From positions 620,001 through 684,000 of the forward strand of contig JAGVVL010000017.1 of assembly GCA_018287875.1 (NCBI GenBank): DNA of 64,000 nt. Direction: 5' to 3'. Numbering within the stretch: the stretch's first letter is position 1; every line of letters begins with the position of its first letter. Below, piece after piece: positions 21,613-32,349 of this stretch. The stretch is from Nigrospora sphaerica (taxonomy: Eukaryota > Ascomycota > Sordariomycetes > Amphisphaeriales > Apiosporaceae). The notes below the pieces were generated by a model. The model had not been told where the DNA came from and ran no database searches. It saw only the letters and a program-made list of their open reading frames with translations. Made by a program: the position numbers and the translations under genes.

Positions 21613-22704
21613 ATGGCGCACCAAACGCATTCCCTGCCCTGGAACACGCTCGCCTCCCTCTTCAAATACAAGGCGAACCCCAAGCTCGAGCCCAAGTTCA
21701 ACGACATCGTCTTCCTCGCCAAGGGGACCAAGCCCAAGGAAATCGACTACTTCTGCCGTGCCTTCGCGAAGCGCGTCGACGAGTTCGCCGACACGGAGCG
21801 GGCCAAGTACCCGCCCGCCGACAGCTACCGGCAGCGGGCCGAGGCGTGGGTGGCCGAAGCGCAGGCGGCGGCGGCGTCGGGGGCGCCGGGGGCCGCCGTG
21901 CGGCCCGTGTACCCCGAGGCGGTGCGGGCGCGGTACTTTGGGCCGCGCGACGGCGGCGACGACGACCGGTTCCGCGAGCAGTGGGGCGGCGACTGGCTGC
22001 ACGGCGTCGAGACGTGGACGGGCGACATCTACGGGTCGCGGATCCGCTACGACGACGCCGTCAAGATCATGCTGGTGGAGGCGGCGGGGGCGCCGCCGGC
22101 GCTCTCGGCGTCGGCGCCCGACGGCGCGGCGCTGCGGGCCGAGCTCGTCGAGTCGCTGCTCCTGCTGGCGAACCACGCCGAGATCCGGGCCCAGTTCGGC
22201 TTCATGATAACGGAGCCCTACGGCGACTACGGCCTCAGCCGCGTCATCGAGGAGGGCGTGCGGTCCTACGTGTTCGCGAACCTGCTCGCCGCCCTGCAGG
22301 ACCGCGGCGACAGCGACGTCGCCGAGCCCGCGCGCGACGTCAACGGCCGCGCCGCCGACCCGCCCCGCCGCTGCTACATGGACCTGCCGAGCTACCGCGG
22401 CATGCTCTACTCGGTCGCCGGCAGCTACGACGGCGACGCGCAGAACCTGCCGCACTGGGACTTTTACCTCGAGCGCTCGCCCACCGGCTGGGACAGAGAC
22501 CGCCCCCGCGACGTCCTCGCCGACCGCGCCGCCCTCGCCGATTACCTCAAGGCCGTCTGGCGCGTCCTCGTCCTCTACGTCGTCCTCCTGCGCGAGGCCG
22601 ACCGCGAGCCCCACATAGAGAGTCACTGCAAGGTCGCCCTGAACGACTTGTTCGAGCTGGGGTTGAATACATCACGCCCGCTGTCTAGTAAAAAGACGAC
22701 ATGA
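21613..22704 (+). CDS. Unrecognised fungal protein (363 residues)
   Basis: A single-exon, very GC-rich frame with strong third-position GC, in good context (TCATCATGG). I do not recognise the family. The N-terminus (LPWNTLASLFKYKANPKLEPKF) and the block PKEIDYFCRAFAKRVDEFADTE (22 residues, cited as PKEIDYFCRAF and KRVDEFADTE) look helical. A middle Ala-rich low-complexity linker (EAQAAAASGAPGAAV) is followed by tryptophan-rich QWGGDWLHGVETWTGDIYG. The C-terminal half is again helical (AVWRVLVLYVVLLREAD). No signal peptide or clear membrane helix is seen. Codon bias and a TATA box at the right distance support a real gene. It stands alone on this strand between unrelated neighbours. Confidence 0.7.
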   Translation: MAHQTHSLPWNTLASLFKYKANPKLEPKFNDIVFLAKGTKPKEIDYFCRAFAKRVDEFADTERAKYPPADSYRQRAEAWVAEAQAAAASGAPGAAVRPVYPEAVRARYFGPRDGGDDDRFREQWGGDWLHGVETWTGDIYGSRIRYDDAVKIMLVEAAGAPPALSASAPDGAALRAELVESLLLLANHAEIRAQFGFMITEPYGDYGLSRVIEEGVRSYVFANLLAALQDRGDSDVAEPARDVNGRAADPPRRCYMDLPSYRGMLYSVAGSYDGDAQNLPHWDFYLERSPTGWDRDRPRDVLADRAALADYLKAVWRVLVLYVVLLREADREPHIESHCKVALNDLFELGLNTSRPLSSKKTT

Positions 22705-25250
22705 ACCGTGGGAACCGGGTGTACGTAATAATTTCATAGTTTTAAAGGACGGCCTGCTCAGATCTTCAAGGTCATGCGCCGTCCTGATGGGCCACCCTGT
22801 TTCATCCGGGGTTTTTTTGGGGGGGTCGGCATTGCGCTATCGTGCACTTCCATCAATACTGCATGTCTTCGTCATTAGCAAGCATCCGGGAATTGCCTCC
22901 CTTCAGCTTGGGAGATGCTGCAAGACGAACCACACACAAGGAAAACACGAACTCGGGACTGAACCCAATCCCAGAGATGGACTAGATAGGAAATTGCTGC
23001 TCCAGAAAACTGTCTTGACTGCTGGTGGGCTGGTGTTGTTATCCGAGCAATGGGCTGCCGGCAGCATCGTGACTGCACCCTACTATGGACATTTCCCGGC
23101 GATATGTTTCCGCTGCTGTTGTTTATTCAAGACCGGATCTCTCGTGTATGCGACAGGATGTCGCGCCCGGCCTGATCCCTGAATCGGCTTCGTCACATCA
23201 GAGAAGTCGGGAGCCACCAAGCCGAGGAAGTGGTTAAATCCTAAGCAGGTTCCGTAGAAATCATCGTGGGTCGCTGAGGGCAGGGGGCCCCGGACTTCGC
23301 AGGGTGTCCAAGCGGGAGTTGGACCCGGAGGGGGGGGCGCGGCTTCTTCCGTGCCGGCAATCCGGGGTATTTTAGTTTTCGTGCGAGGGGCCCATGCCGT
23401 CGTGCTTCGAGAAGAGGCCGCTCGCCCAACTGGGGCCTTCTTTACCTTGTTCCAGGAGCCGGAAGTTCCAAATAGACTTTCGGCGTCATCTCGGATTCGA
23501 CCGAGACGGAACCGCGTAATAGGAAACAGGGTGGCAGAGCGACACAATACTGCTATGTATGGGGCACGTTTCCCCTCTCAAGGCGAACAGCGATGGATCC
23601 ACGGGTATGAGTGTGTGGACATCAGGCCGACCTTGCGGACTCTACTCTGTTGTGCTGATTCCTTCTTCCTACCGCGGAAACAACCGACCCCTAGCACGAA
23701 CACGCGCCCACTCGGTCGCAGCGACCACACACCACCTTCCCACATTTCCAGCACAAAGGACAAGACGGAAAGGTACCAGGCGGTCCTCGCGGAGGGCGGC
23801 ATCACGGGGGCTCACGCTGGCGCCGTGCCTCGACCCGCTCGGGGTCAACTGCGTACTGCTCGGGGCGCTGCCCCGGGACGTCATCGACTACTTGGACGGT
23901 GCCGCACGCCGGCTATACGAGCGGCCTTCGACACGTGGCCCGGGGGGCGCTGGTGTCGCTGCCCGGGGGCAGGTCGTCGTGGGCCGCCGGCTCGACGACG
24001 AGGCGTACCTGCTCTGCATCTGGCTGGAGATTATTCGCGTTCCGGGGGCATGGAGAGGGGTGACCAGCATCATGAGCGTATTTGGAAGCCATCAAAGATT
24101 CCCAAGAAGCTTGGGACCAGCACACGAGGAAGTTGTCGGGAAGAATATGGCGTCGGGATGGCAGAAAAGTTCCCGAAGACGACTTCCGGACGAAACGCGC
24201 CATGGCGAGATGATTTTCCTCGTCTGGCCCCCGGAGCCCCCGGCTGCGGTCCAGCCGCGAAGTAGCTGCCCAAATGGGCGTTAAAGGGACATGCCTCTTT
24301 GTTTCAAAGCAACCATGCGGGCATTCAACCTGGATATCTGAGTTACGTGGAGCTCACCTGCCGACTGTTCTTCTCTCGAGGTCCGGGGCTTCCGGGGACA
24401 CAGGATGCCGGGCAACTGGTCAGACCGTGTGCCACCCCGGATGAGTCGGCACAGGCTGTTTAGCAGTAAAAGGTATGGACTCCCCGCTGCGAACCGCACC
24501 AAGATAGCACGCCATGAAGTGATACGAAACCCCTTTGAACATCACCCAAATTCAACTTTTTTGATCCCGCCATGGCAAATGCCCCTTTATATGCACCAGG
24601 TCTCCGAAGGCGCATACAAACGGCGTCTTGACGCCCTCGTCTGCTGGCCGACGTGTAGTTTGAGCACTCAGGTTCAGACCGCTGCCACCCGGCCATACTG
24701 GGGTGGGAGATATTAGGTCAACACCCCTTCCATAGCTGCCATTAGGAGCCGGGGAGCGGTACCTTGGCAGGAGCCGCGGGGATAGACGGCGAACGGAACG
24801 ATAATGTATACTTAAGTAACGAACGTGCCTCCGCAGGTGGGCAGACTTGGCAATCTGGCACAGCGCCAATGCTCAAAATCGCGGGAGGATGACTGCAGAG
24901 CCCAGCAGGGAAAAAGAAGCCTTTCGGCATGACACGTGTATAGACAAGAGAGTTGACAGCAGTCGTTTCCTCAACAAACCAATGCGATTGGTGAGAGCGG
25001 CCCAGATGGGCGGTGGCTGATATTCTCGAGATAGGCCACAGCAAAATGCGGTCCGCCAAGCGTGAATTCTTATCACTCTTTTTTTAATTACCTGTCTAAC
25101 CAGCGCAGACGCCGGGCTACTCTTTTGGTGATGGAAACCAGAACGTGCAAGGTGGGAATAGGAGAAAATCAAGATGGCATCGCGACATGGCATATTGCTC
25201 AATGCTCGTATCCTCATTCTCGTGCAATCATGGGAACCGCTGAAAGGCTC
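22705..25250. other. 2.5 kb spacer with one doubtful coding segment
   Basis: Frames on both strands are short and overlapping. Around 23820-24040 on the plus strand a protein-like stretch (VLLGALPRDVIDYLDGAARRL, then VVVGRRLDDEAYLLCIWLEI) has coding-type composition. I recognise no domain in it, and it lies in a longer frame (23559-24284) without a convincing start. It may be a relic. Confidence 0.3.
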
Positions 25251-26639
25251 CTACATGATGACCTCATTAGAGACATCCTGTACACGGGTTAGTTGGTGTT
25301 TCGGCTGCGGGGGTATCCCGGGATGGTCTCGACTTACCCGCTTGAGCTCCTTGAAGGGCAGGCACACGCAGTTCTGCACGCGAACCTCGTCGTTGACCTT
25401 GGTCTCCTTGCCCAGGATGGTGATGCTCTGGACCTTGACACCGTTCTTGATGATGCTAGTCGAGTGCGAGGTGACGGGCGTCGGGGTGCCCTCGACGCGG
25501 GCCCAGGCGCCGATACTGCTGTTCCAGCCGACGATGCTGTACAGGACGCAGGCGTCGTGCTTGATCTGGCTGTCCTCGAGGACGATGGTCTCCTTGACAC
25601 GGGCGCCGGCGCCGATGGTGGCGCGGGGGCCGACCGAGACGTTAGGGCCCAGCTTGGCCGTGGGGTCAACCGAGGCGGTCGGGTGGATGTAGACGGGCGG
25701 GATGATGTTGGCCGAGGCCGGGGCGAGCTCCTTGGAGCCGCTCTGGTGCGCCTTCTGCAGGTAGAGGGCGTTGGCCGGCACGGCAGAGCCAGCCGTCTTG
25801 ATCTGGCGCCAGAAGTCCTTGGTCTCGTAAACGAAGAACTGCTTGCTGTCGGCCAGCTCGCTGAGGATGTCCTGCTCCAGGCGCAGCACCTCCTTCTTCT
25901 CGTCCTCGTCGGCGTCGGCCATGAAGCTCGACTCGAGGTTCTCGGACGAGGGGTAGGACAGAAGGCGGGGTCGGTCGGTGCGGCGCTTGATGGCCGTCTT
26001 GATGGAGGGGAAGATGGCATCGACACTGAAGAGGTAGACACCGCAGTTGATCAGGTTCGAGATGTGGCTCTCAGGCTTCTCAACGTAGTGCAGAACACGG
26101 CGCGAGTGGGCGTCGCTGACGATGCAGCCGAAGTTGGTGGCGGCGTCCTCGCCGACGCGGGTGCCCAGGATAACGGCCTCGGCGTCCTTCTGGTCGAACA
26201 GCTCGGCCATCTCGACCAGGGGGAAGGAGCAGCAGACATCCGAGTTGAGGACGAAGATACGGTCGGGGCGGCCCTTGAGGATGGCGTCGCGGAAGTGGTA
26301 CAGGCCGCCGGCGGTGCCGAGGGCCTGGTACTCGCGGAGGTACTTGATGGGCAGGTTGGGGAACTCGTGGGCGGCATCCTTGATGAAGTCGCGGAATACG
26401 CTCTCGTCGTAGTAGCCGATCATGACGACCTCCTGGATGGAGGGCACCTTGGCAATGGCCGTGAGGCAGTGCCAGACAATGGGGTGGCCGGCAACATCGA
26501 AGAGGGGCTTGGGCACATCGAGCGAGAGAGGACGGAAGCGGGTGCCTCTGGAGGGGCCGCCGACCTAGAGTTTGAGCATATGGGTCAGCATGATGGGACG
26601 GACTGCAGGGCGCGAGCAGATGCCGCCGCAGGGGCAGTG

Positions 26640-26671
<32 letters not shown>

Positions 26672-26837
26672 GCAACGCCAACGCGGGAGAGAAAGGGTTG
26701 GGACGACGGTTTCGCGATGCGACGCGATGCGATGCGGTGAGATGTCGGAGGGCGGCGCCGTTACTCACCAGGATGACGGCCTTGGTGTCCTTGCCGGCGC
26801 CGGCGGCCTTGGTGTGCATGGGGACCTGCAGACTCAT
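25251..26837 (-). CDS. GDP-mannose pyrophosphorylase alpha subunit (GMPPA)-like
   Basis: A cytosolic nucleotidyltransferase-type protein of 440 residues in three exons: 26837-26769, 26564-25338 and 25277-25251. The first intron (204 nt) splits the nucleotide-binding signature. Splicing joins KAVILV to GGPSRGTRFRPLSLDVPKPL, the G-G-x(2)-x-G-T-R-x-R-P signature typical of GMPPA, not of the catalytic beta subunit. The sugar-nucleotidyltransferase domain continues through FVLNSDVCCSFPL, VEKPESHISNLINCGVYLF and FWRQIKTAGSAV. A left-handed beta-helix of hexapeptide repeats follows (IHPTASVDPTAKLGPNVSVG and onward). The last exon encodes only DVSNEVIM. In animals GMPPA regulates the catalytic subunit in response to GDP-mannose; the same role in protein and cell-wall mannosylation is inferred here. 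Yeast lacks this subunit but moulds keep it. Confidence 0.9.
26641..26667 (+). repeat. (CAG)9 microsatellite inside the first GMPPA intron
   Basis: Nine perfect CAG units on the plus strand, CTG on the gene strand, lie inside the 204-nt intron (26565-26768), so they are not translated if splicing is as proposed. Confidence 0.9.
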
Positions 26838-28018
26838 TCTGTCGACTGTGGGTGCGGTGGTGACGGGCTCTCTTCTCGCGACAGCGTGGTGGTTGTTGGG
26901 CGCAGGGTTGTTGTCGTCGGGATCAAAAGGTGCCCTCTAGGCCAGACGGATTGGACGACGGTGTCAATAACAATCATTCTATCGCTATGGTACCCGTAGG
27001 TACTGCAAAACGGTCCCCTGAAATTCTGGTGCTCACCGTGACAAGCGTGGCTCCATCCATCATTGGCCCCCCTGCCGGGCCTTGGGGGTACCCAAGTACC
27101 ACGATGGGCAACCGACAGGGATGAAATGACCCCCGGCAAGGGTACGCCCAGCAGCCCCGTGGCCGCCCCGCTATCTAGGCCTCTTTGGGCCGCCGGAACA
27201 ACCATTAACCCGCTAACCTCCCATCACAACTCATCACGTAAGGGACAACCAAGGTCAGCAGGTAGACGCGCTGGCGAGATGCGCTGGCAACGCCACCGGT
27301 CTTAACCCCGTCAGGCGTCTCGCACGTCGCAGGCACTTTGTCCGCTGTCCACAGCGCTCCCGTGTCTAACAACAGACGTCCATACTGTGTCGACTGTTCC
27401 TGCGGAACCGGCAGAGCTCATGTGGTACCAGCGCGGGGTACGTGTCCACCATTTGTGTAAACAAGTACGCAGTACTGTCAAAGATCTTTAGCTTAGATCG
27501 CAAAGAACAAGTACCGGCAAGTACCCGCTCGGGGAGGAGCTACGAGCAAGGCAAATGCCGACCCGATTCTGCCTACAACTCCAAGCCGTCCACAAATGAT
27601 GAGTTAGAGGGATCCATGTACTTTGGCTTCGGGTTCGGATAGTCATTGCCGACTACGGGCGTCAATTCTGTCGAATTTTTCTCCCAAGCCCAGCTCCGAT
27701 ACTGGAAGCCGACTCCCAACACACGCATGATGCTCTCGGTAAACCATCCCTGGCTATCTGTTCCCTTAGGCCTGGAAAAGGCACATTATGTCCGCTCCAT
27801 CATGTTTAGTAATCTCTTCGCATAGCATAAGCACGTAACAACACTCACGAGACACAGGCACCTCGGTAATAAGATAATTCTAAACCCAATACATGAAAGA
27901 AGATACAGTCATATTAATAAAAATATCCTTTAAATTCATCCAACATAATCTCGGCCTCATAACGAACGAGGGGGAGAGACATTCTCGCGACGAAAGAGCA
28001 TGGTGCACCACGGCCTTC
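26838..28018. other. Intergenic region
   Basis: Holds the GMPPA promoter on the minus strand and no supported gene. Short frames lack domains. Confidence 0.4.
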
Positions 28019-29086
28019 TCAGACGGGAACCCATGTTGGTTCTTCGTCAAGCATGACGCAATTGACACCGCCCCTCGTGGCACTATTCCATCTCTCCGTT
28101 ACGTTCCCCAAAGGGTCGTACCTGGCCTTCAGCCCTCTTTGGCCGGAGCCGGAAATGTGACAGGTCCATTTCCAGTCATTCGGATCCTCGCATCTACCAA
28201 GTTGGTAGTATCTCCTCAAGACCATACTGTACGCATCGGGTCTTCTCTTTCCCCTTATCAGCACGCTGTGCCCCGCCGCGAGGCATGAAAGGCACCCAAG
28301 GGCCCTGCGTACAAAGCGGTAGAGCCCGTCACGCCGAGGCTCCCTACGGTGTATGTCACAGTGAACACAGAGCGCCGAAAAGAGGTTCATGACGTCCAAG
28401 GCGTCCGCCCACAACATAAGCAGCTCTCCCGGTTTACCAATGCACAAGGTGTGGCACAAGAAGAGCTCATCGTCGATGATCCGCGGCGTGCAGGTCGCCT
28501 GGAATTTCACGCCCACCGCTCCGTACATGACCATTAAGCGCCCTGTTTGGTGCATTCGAAGCGTTTTCAGCGGCAGGCCGTGGCGCTTGCCGTACCGATG
28601 GGCGTTCATGACCAGATGGGCGTGGTCAAATCTCAATGGAATATCGTGGAGCCATATCAGGAAGGGTGTGCTCCTGCGAAACATGGTGGAGAATCTCCTA
28701 GATGCTTGGCAAAAGGTGTAGTCTTTCGGCTTCCTGCTCAGTTGTTCGAAATCATTCCATATGTTTGGCCTTATGTGCTCAAGTTTTTCGCATTTATAGC
28801 AGAAGAACATGCCGGGGATATCGCGTTCCAAAAGCCGGAGCAGTTGATTCCGTGTGTCGGGCTTCGAGAATGTGTGTTTCCATTTCCACCAAAATATCTT
28901 GCATGTAAGAGCCAGTGCTGCTTTGGCCTCGTCGGACAGGTAATGGGCAATTTCGAGCAGAATGTCTTCTGGGACTTGCATGAGATGGGATCGGCTGTGT
29001 AGCTCGGTGATATCACGCAGCTGGTCGTGAAGCATGGCTCGGCTGGGCTGCTTCGCCTTGCGCGAACACGATGTGCTTGCGCCCAT
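28019..29086 (-). CDS. F-box protein
   Basis: An intronless 355-residue protein. After a basic start (MGASTSCSRKAKQ) the F-box reads MQVPEDILLEIAHYLSDEAKAALALTCKIFW, the standard opening of fungal F-box proteins (split: MQVPEDILLEIAHYLS and EAKAALALTCKIFW). F-boxes bind Skp1 and recruit targets to SCF ubiquitin ligases. The target-binding part shows a CxxC pair in FFCYKCEKLEH and a further Cys/His-rich stretch (LCVHCDIHRREP, ALGCLSCLAAGH), which may bind zinc. The tail contains WKWTCHISGSG, common near the end of this fungal subfamily. The frame is uninterrupted over 1 kb although its base composition is milder than that of the GC-rich genes. The target is unknown. An alternative start at the internal Met before LHDQLRD is possible. 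Confidence 0.75.
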   Translation of the reverse strand: MGASTSCSRKAKQPSRAMLHDQLRDITELHSRSHLMQVPEDILLEIAHYLSDEAKAALALTCKIFWWKWKHTFSKPDTRNQLLRLLERDIPGMFFCYKCEKLEHIRPNIWNDFEQLSRKPKDYTFCQASRRFSTMFRRSTPFLIWLHDIPLRFDHAHLVMNAHRYGKRHGLPLKTLRMHQTGRLMVMYGAVGVKFQATCTPRIIDDELFLCHTLCIGKPGELLMLWADALDVMNLFSALCVHCDIHRREPRRDGLYRFVRRALGCLSCLAAGHSVLIRGKRRPDAYSMVLRRYYQLGRCEDPNDWKWTCHISGSGQRGLKARYDPLGNVTERWNSATRGGVNCVMLDEEPTWVPV

Positions 29087-31902
29087 TCTGGAACATAGAC
29101 GAGCCTGGAGCTGTATCAGGCGAAGGAATCTTTGTATCAGTAGGTAAGTAAGGGAAGAGACATAAGCAGAAAAATGGATAGTGAGATAAAAAAGAAGTTA
29201 TAGGCGAACACATGCATACGTGTGTAAATAGAGGCCGGGGGGTTCGAGGGAGACGAACGGGAACGAAAAAAAGGGCATTAGGAACTTCTCTGAGGGTCAG
29301 ATGTAACTTGGTAGGAACGCACTATGACTCTCATGTCGTGGGCCTGTTGGGATATGCATTCCGTTCAGCATTATCTGTGCTTTAAGTACGTGGCAACTAT
29401 ACAACTTTCTTAAGTAGTTAGTCACAGCAACCGCTCATGCTATCCCGAGCTAAAACCATTAAGTTACGCTACTAGTTGAAGGTGATGAACACTATGAGCT
29501 CTCCGTCGCCCCAGCCTGCGGCTTGGCAGTGAAAGAGACATAAAAGTGACTCCGACTATCGGACTAAACCCTGAGCGACCGAACAAGCGCAAGTTATGTT
29601 TTACCACATCTGCGCCTGTACAGCCCCTACCATCAGCCCAGGCTCAGGGGCCACTGGCTCAACGGGGCCTTCGTAAATTCTGATAACCCAACTCAAGTCA
29701 TGGGAATAAGGTAACAGCCGCAGCGCGCTTGGTGTCGGGCAAATAAGGTACCCCGGCTTCTAAGCGGTGTTTATTTTTCTCTCCCCTCCGAACCGCCAGT
29801 GTGAGACCATAACCATTCAGCTTCATATGGGATATGAATCAATTCCGTCCCCTGGCATGACTCAGAGAGTCTAGTAGGACTTCTTGCGTACCGTCAGTGG
29901 TACGGTAAGGCATATGGTATGACCATAATGTACTTGGTTACATAGGTACGTACTTAGATATGGCCAATGCAAATGCTCTCCGCCTATTACTATTCTTCGA
30001 TACGCGTACATCTGCTCTGGCCAGGGGACTCCATATGAAATACATTCCGTTTTCCCCGATACAAAACCGGAAGATACAGATCCATTCAGGTTGTCGCCGA
30101 GGAACCTGTGCCCTTCACTCGCGAAGGAACATGATAGGCCCCTGGTGATATGGTTGTTAGACTGAAAACGGCTCAATCCCTACATCATGCGAGCGGTGAG
30201 CAACAAAAAATGGCAGCCAACGCACTCCGCGGCAGAATGTATTAAGGAACCTGTCCTACAGTTCAAGCTCGTTATGGTCCTCCCCGCTGCTCCGTGTGGC
30301 AGGTCGCCATCACCGAACCGCCAGAAAATTGCCACGGGTCAAGGACCCAACACGGCCGACGAGCGACGGCGAAACGACGGCCCAGACGAGCGAGCCCCTT
30401 TGTTGCCTCCCCGCCGCCGATCCCACGCGAATACGCCCCCGAGGCTGAAAAGACGCACGCCCGGGCTCGGCGACGGTGCCATCACTACGCCGAGTCCACC
30501 CTCACATCCCCAAGCATGGGCCGCTTGCGGACCCTCTTAGCGGGTGCAAATAAGCTCGAGCCCCCCAACCTTCGCGCGTCACGATTTCACACTAAAATGG
30601 AAGAAATATTCTTTACTGTGTACCCCTCTGCCCCCCCCTCCCCCCCCCCCCTCTTCAGCACACGAAGGGGCGGGTGTGGGAAGGGGGCTTCTAGTTTGGC
30701 GGTGTTTGCTGGATTGCGAGGGCTTCGTGGCCAACCTAACATCTTGCAAATCGTACATCACGAAAAACCTTGCTCGGCTGTATTCCTACTATAGAAAGCA
30801 GATCCTACTCTCCATTTCCATGTCCCTATCTGGGTTGGGCCCCCACCCACCACCTTGCTCTCCGCAGCCGTGTCAGTCCTAATCGAGAGTCCTGTGTGCT
30901 AAGTGCAATTTGGGCCATTCCTATGTATCGTGGGGCGCAATATGACACCTGTGAGGGCATGGGAGGTGCCGGGAAGCCGGAAGGCAAGTGATGGGAGGAG
31001 GATAGGGGCGTATATATGCTGCAATCTGAGGGCGGTTCAAAGGACAAAGGATCAGGGTGTGGACCAGCCACGCCGTAGAATTTCCGTGGAGGCATCCCGC
31101 ACTTAATGGACAGGAGCCAATAGAATTCCAAACCTTCTTGTGCTTTCTCAAATCACGTACACTGAATATCAAGCCTTGATAAGCACATCTGGAGTCAGAA
31201 GGAGGAATACCAGTTTCGTACCGTAAATAGGTGCGATTATATTCGTGGAATGTCCCTATTTTCCCCTCCTTTAATCTAGATACATCTACAGACTATCTGA
31301 ATGATACGGACACCTAATCTTTGCATGGGTTATAATTACAACTCATATAGCCGCGCGAAGACATCGTACTACGTCTCTGCCTTAGCATCGAGGGTCGTTT
31401 AGCCTAAATTAATTAGCATAGGAGGAGATACCACTATTATTCAACCTTGAAAGAGACAGAATGAGGTATAAATGGACCTTTGTTTGCACTCGGCTGCATG
31501 GGGAACTCCTAAACACCATGGAGGTTGCCTGCGTCTAAAGAACAAAGAATCATGCGCAAGTGTAGCTCCGGGTGCTTCTACAACGCTCCGAGGGCAGTTC
31601 CAAGGGGCTCAGAAGTTGAAACGCATGCCTGAGTCTGCTATTCCATGAAGCTGGGTGCCTGCGACAGTGGGCTCAGCTGCCGCGTCAGCAGCAAAACAAG
31701 AGGACATAAGAGATGGCCACTCTCCTCTCGTTTGCTCTCGTGTTCTTCATGTCATGTCATCACATCACAATACCCCAAGAGAAGCGGCCCGGAAACAGAC
31801 CACCTGCTAAAAGTACTTCGGCAAAAACTTCGCGTTTCAGTCATATTTCCACAGAAGATCCGAACGCTCGCTCTGCATTCACGCGCAGCCCACGCAACCA
31901 AG
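29087..31902. other. 2.8 kb gene-poor spacer
   Basis: No gene is recognised. A GC-richer patch at 30290-30540 reads DERAPLLPPRR, like the acidic-dileucine start of membrane proteins, but it ends without a body and is probably chance. Long C-rich runs lie near 30632-30652. Confidence 0.4.
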
Positions 31903-32148
31903 ATGCAGGCTACCAAGATTCTCATCGTCGTCCTCGCCGGCGCACCCGCCGCCATGGGCGGCCCAATTGCCTACGGCTTGTGCCAGGCCGGCTGCTCGAC
32001 GGCTGTGTGCGCATGCTACGCGGCCGCCGGCTTCACGTTCGGCACCGTGGCGGCTGCGGCCGCGCCTCCCGCCATCGCCGCTTGCAACGCCATATTCGGC
32101 GCCTGCCAGGCGGCTTGCGCGGGGCTGGCGTTGGCGCCGACGCTCTGA
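31903..32148 (+). CDS. Zys-like (zygote-specific) cysteine-rich small secreted protein
   Basis: An 81-residue intronless protein starting at the ATG at 31903. The in-frame extension upstream lacks a signal-like start and is probably leader. The N-terminus is a signal peptide (MQATKILIVVLAGAPAAMG), probably cleaved near residue 19. The mature part is tiny and Cys/Ala-rich: GPIAYGLCQAGCSTAVCACY, then an Ala/Gly linker, then ACNAIFGACQAACAG, giving seven Cys. It matches my memory of a fungal family named after algal zygote-specific (Zys) proteins, with a conserved YGxCQxGC start. No function is established for these. The small size, secretion and Cys content resemble effectors or surface proteins. 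Confidence 0.7.
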   Translation: MQATKILIVVLAGAPAAMGGPIAYGLCQAGCSTAVCACYAAAGFTFGTVAAAAAPPAIAACNAIFGACQAACAGLALAPTL

Positions 32149-32349
32149 GTGCCGGCTGTGACTCCATTTGGCGAGGGCGTGACGGTCTAACGAAAGGGCG
32201 TTTTGGGGAGGCCGACATGAGGGCTTCCGATGGCCCGAGAAGGTACTGGATCCGACATCTATACATAGAGACCCATTCTGTGGCCGTTATGGTTGTCTGG
32301 GGTCGGTCCTAGATGAGACAGCTAGGAATCAATCCACCGACCATTGTGC

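Noticed and set aside
26641..26667. CAG repeat as a coding polyglutamine tract
   Set aside because: It falls inside the GMPPA intron; the frames crossing it are interrupted and lack homology.
25293..26999. 568-codon plus-strand frame opposite GMPPA
   Set aside because: Long only because of GC-rich antisense sequence; Val/Leu/Asp/Gly-rich with no domain, while the minus strand encodes an unmistakable enzyme.
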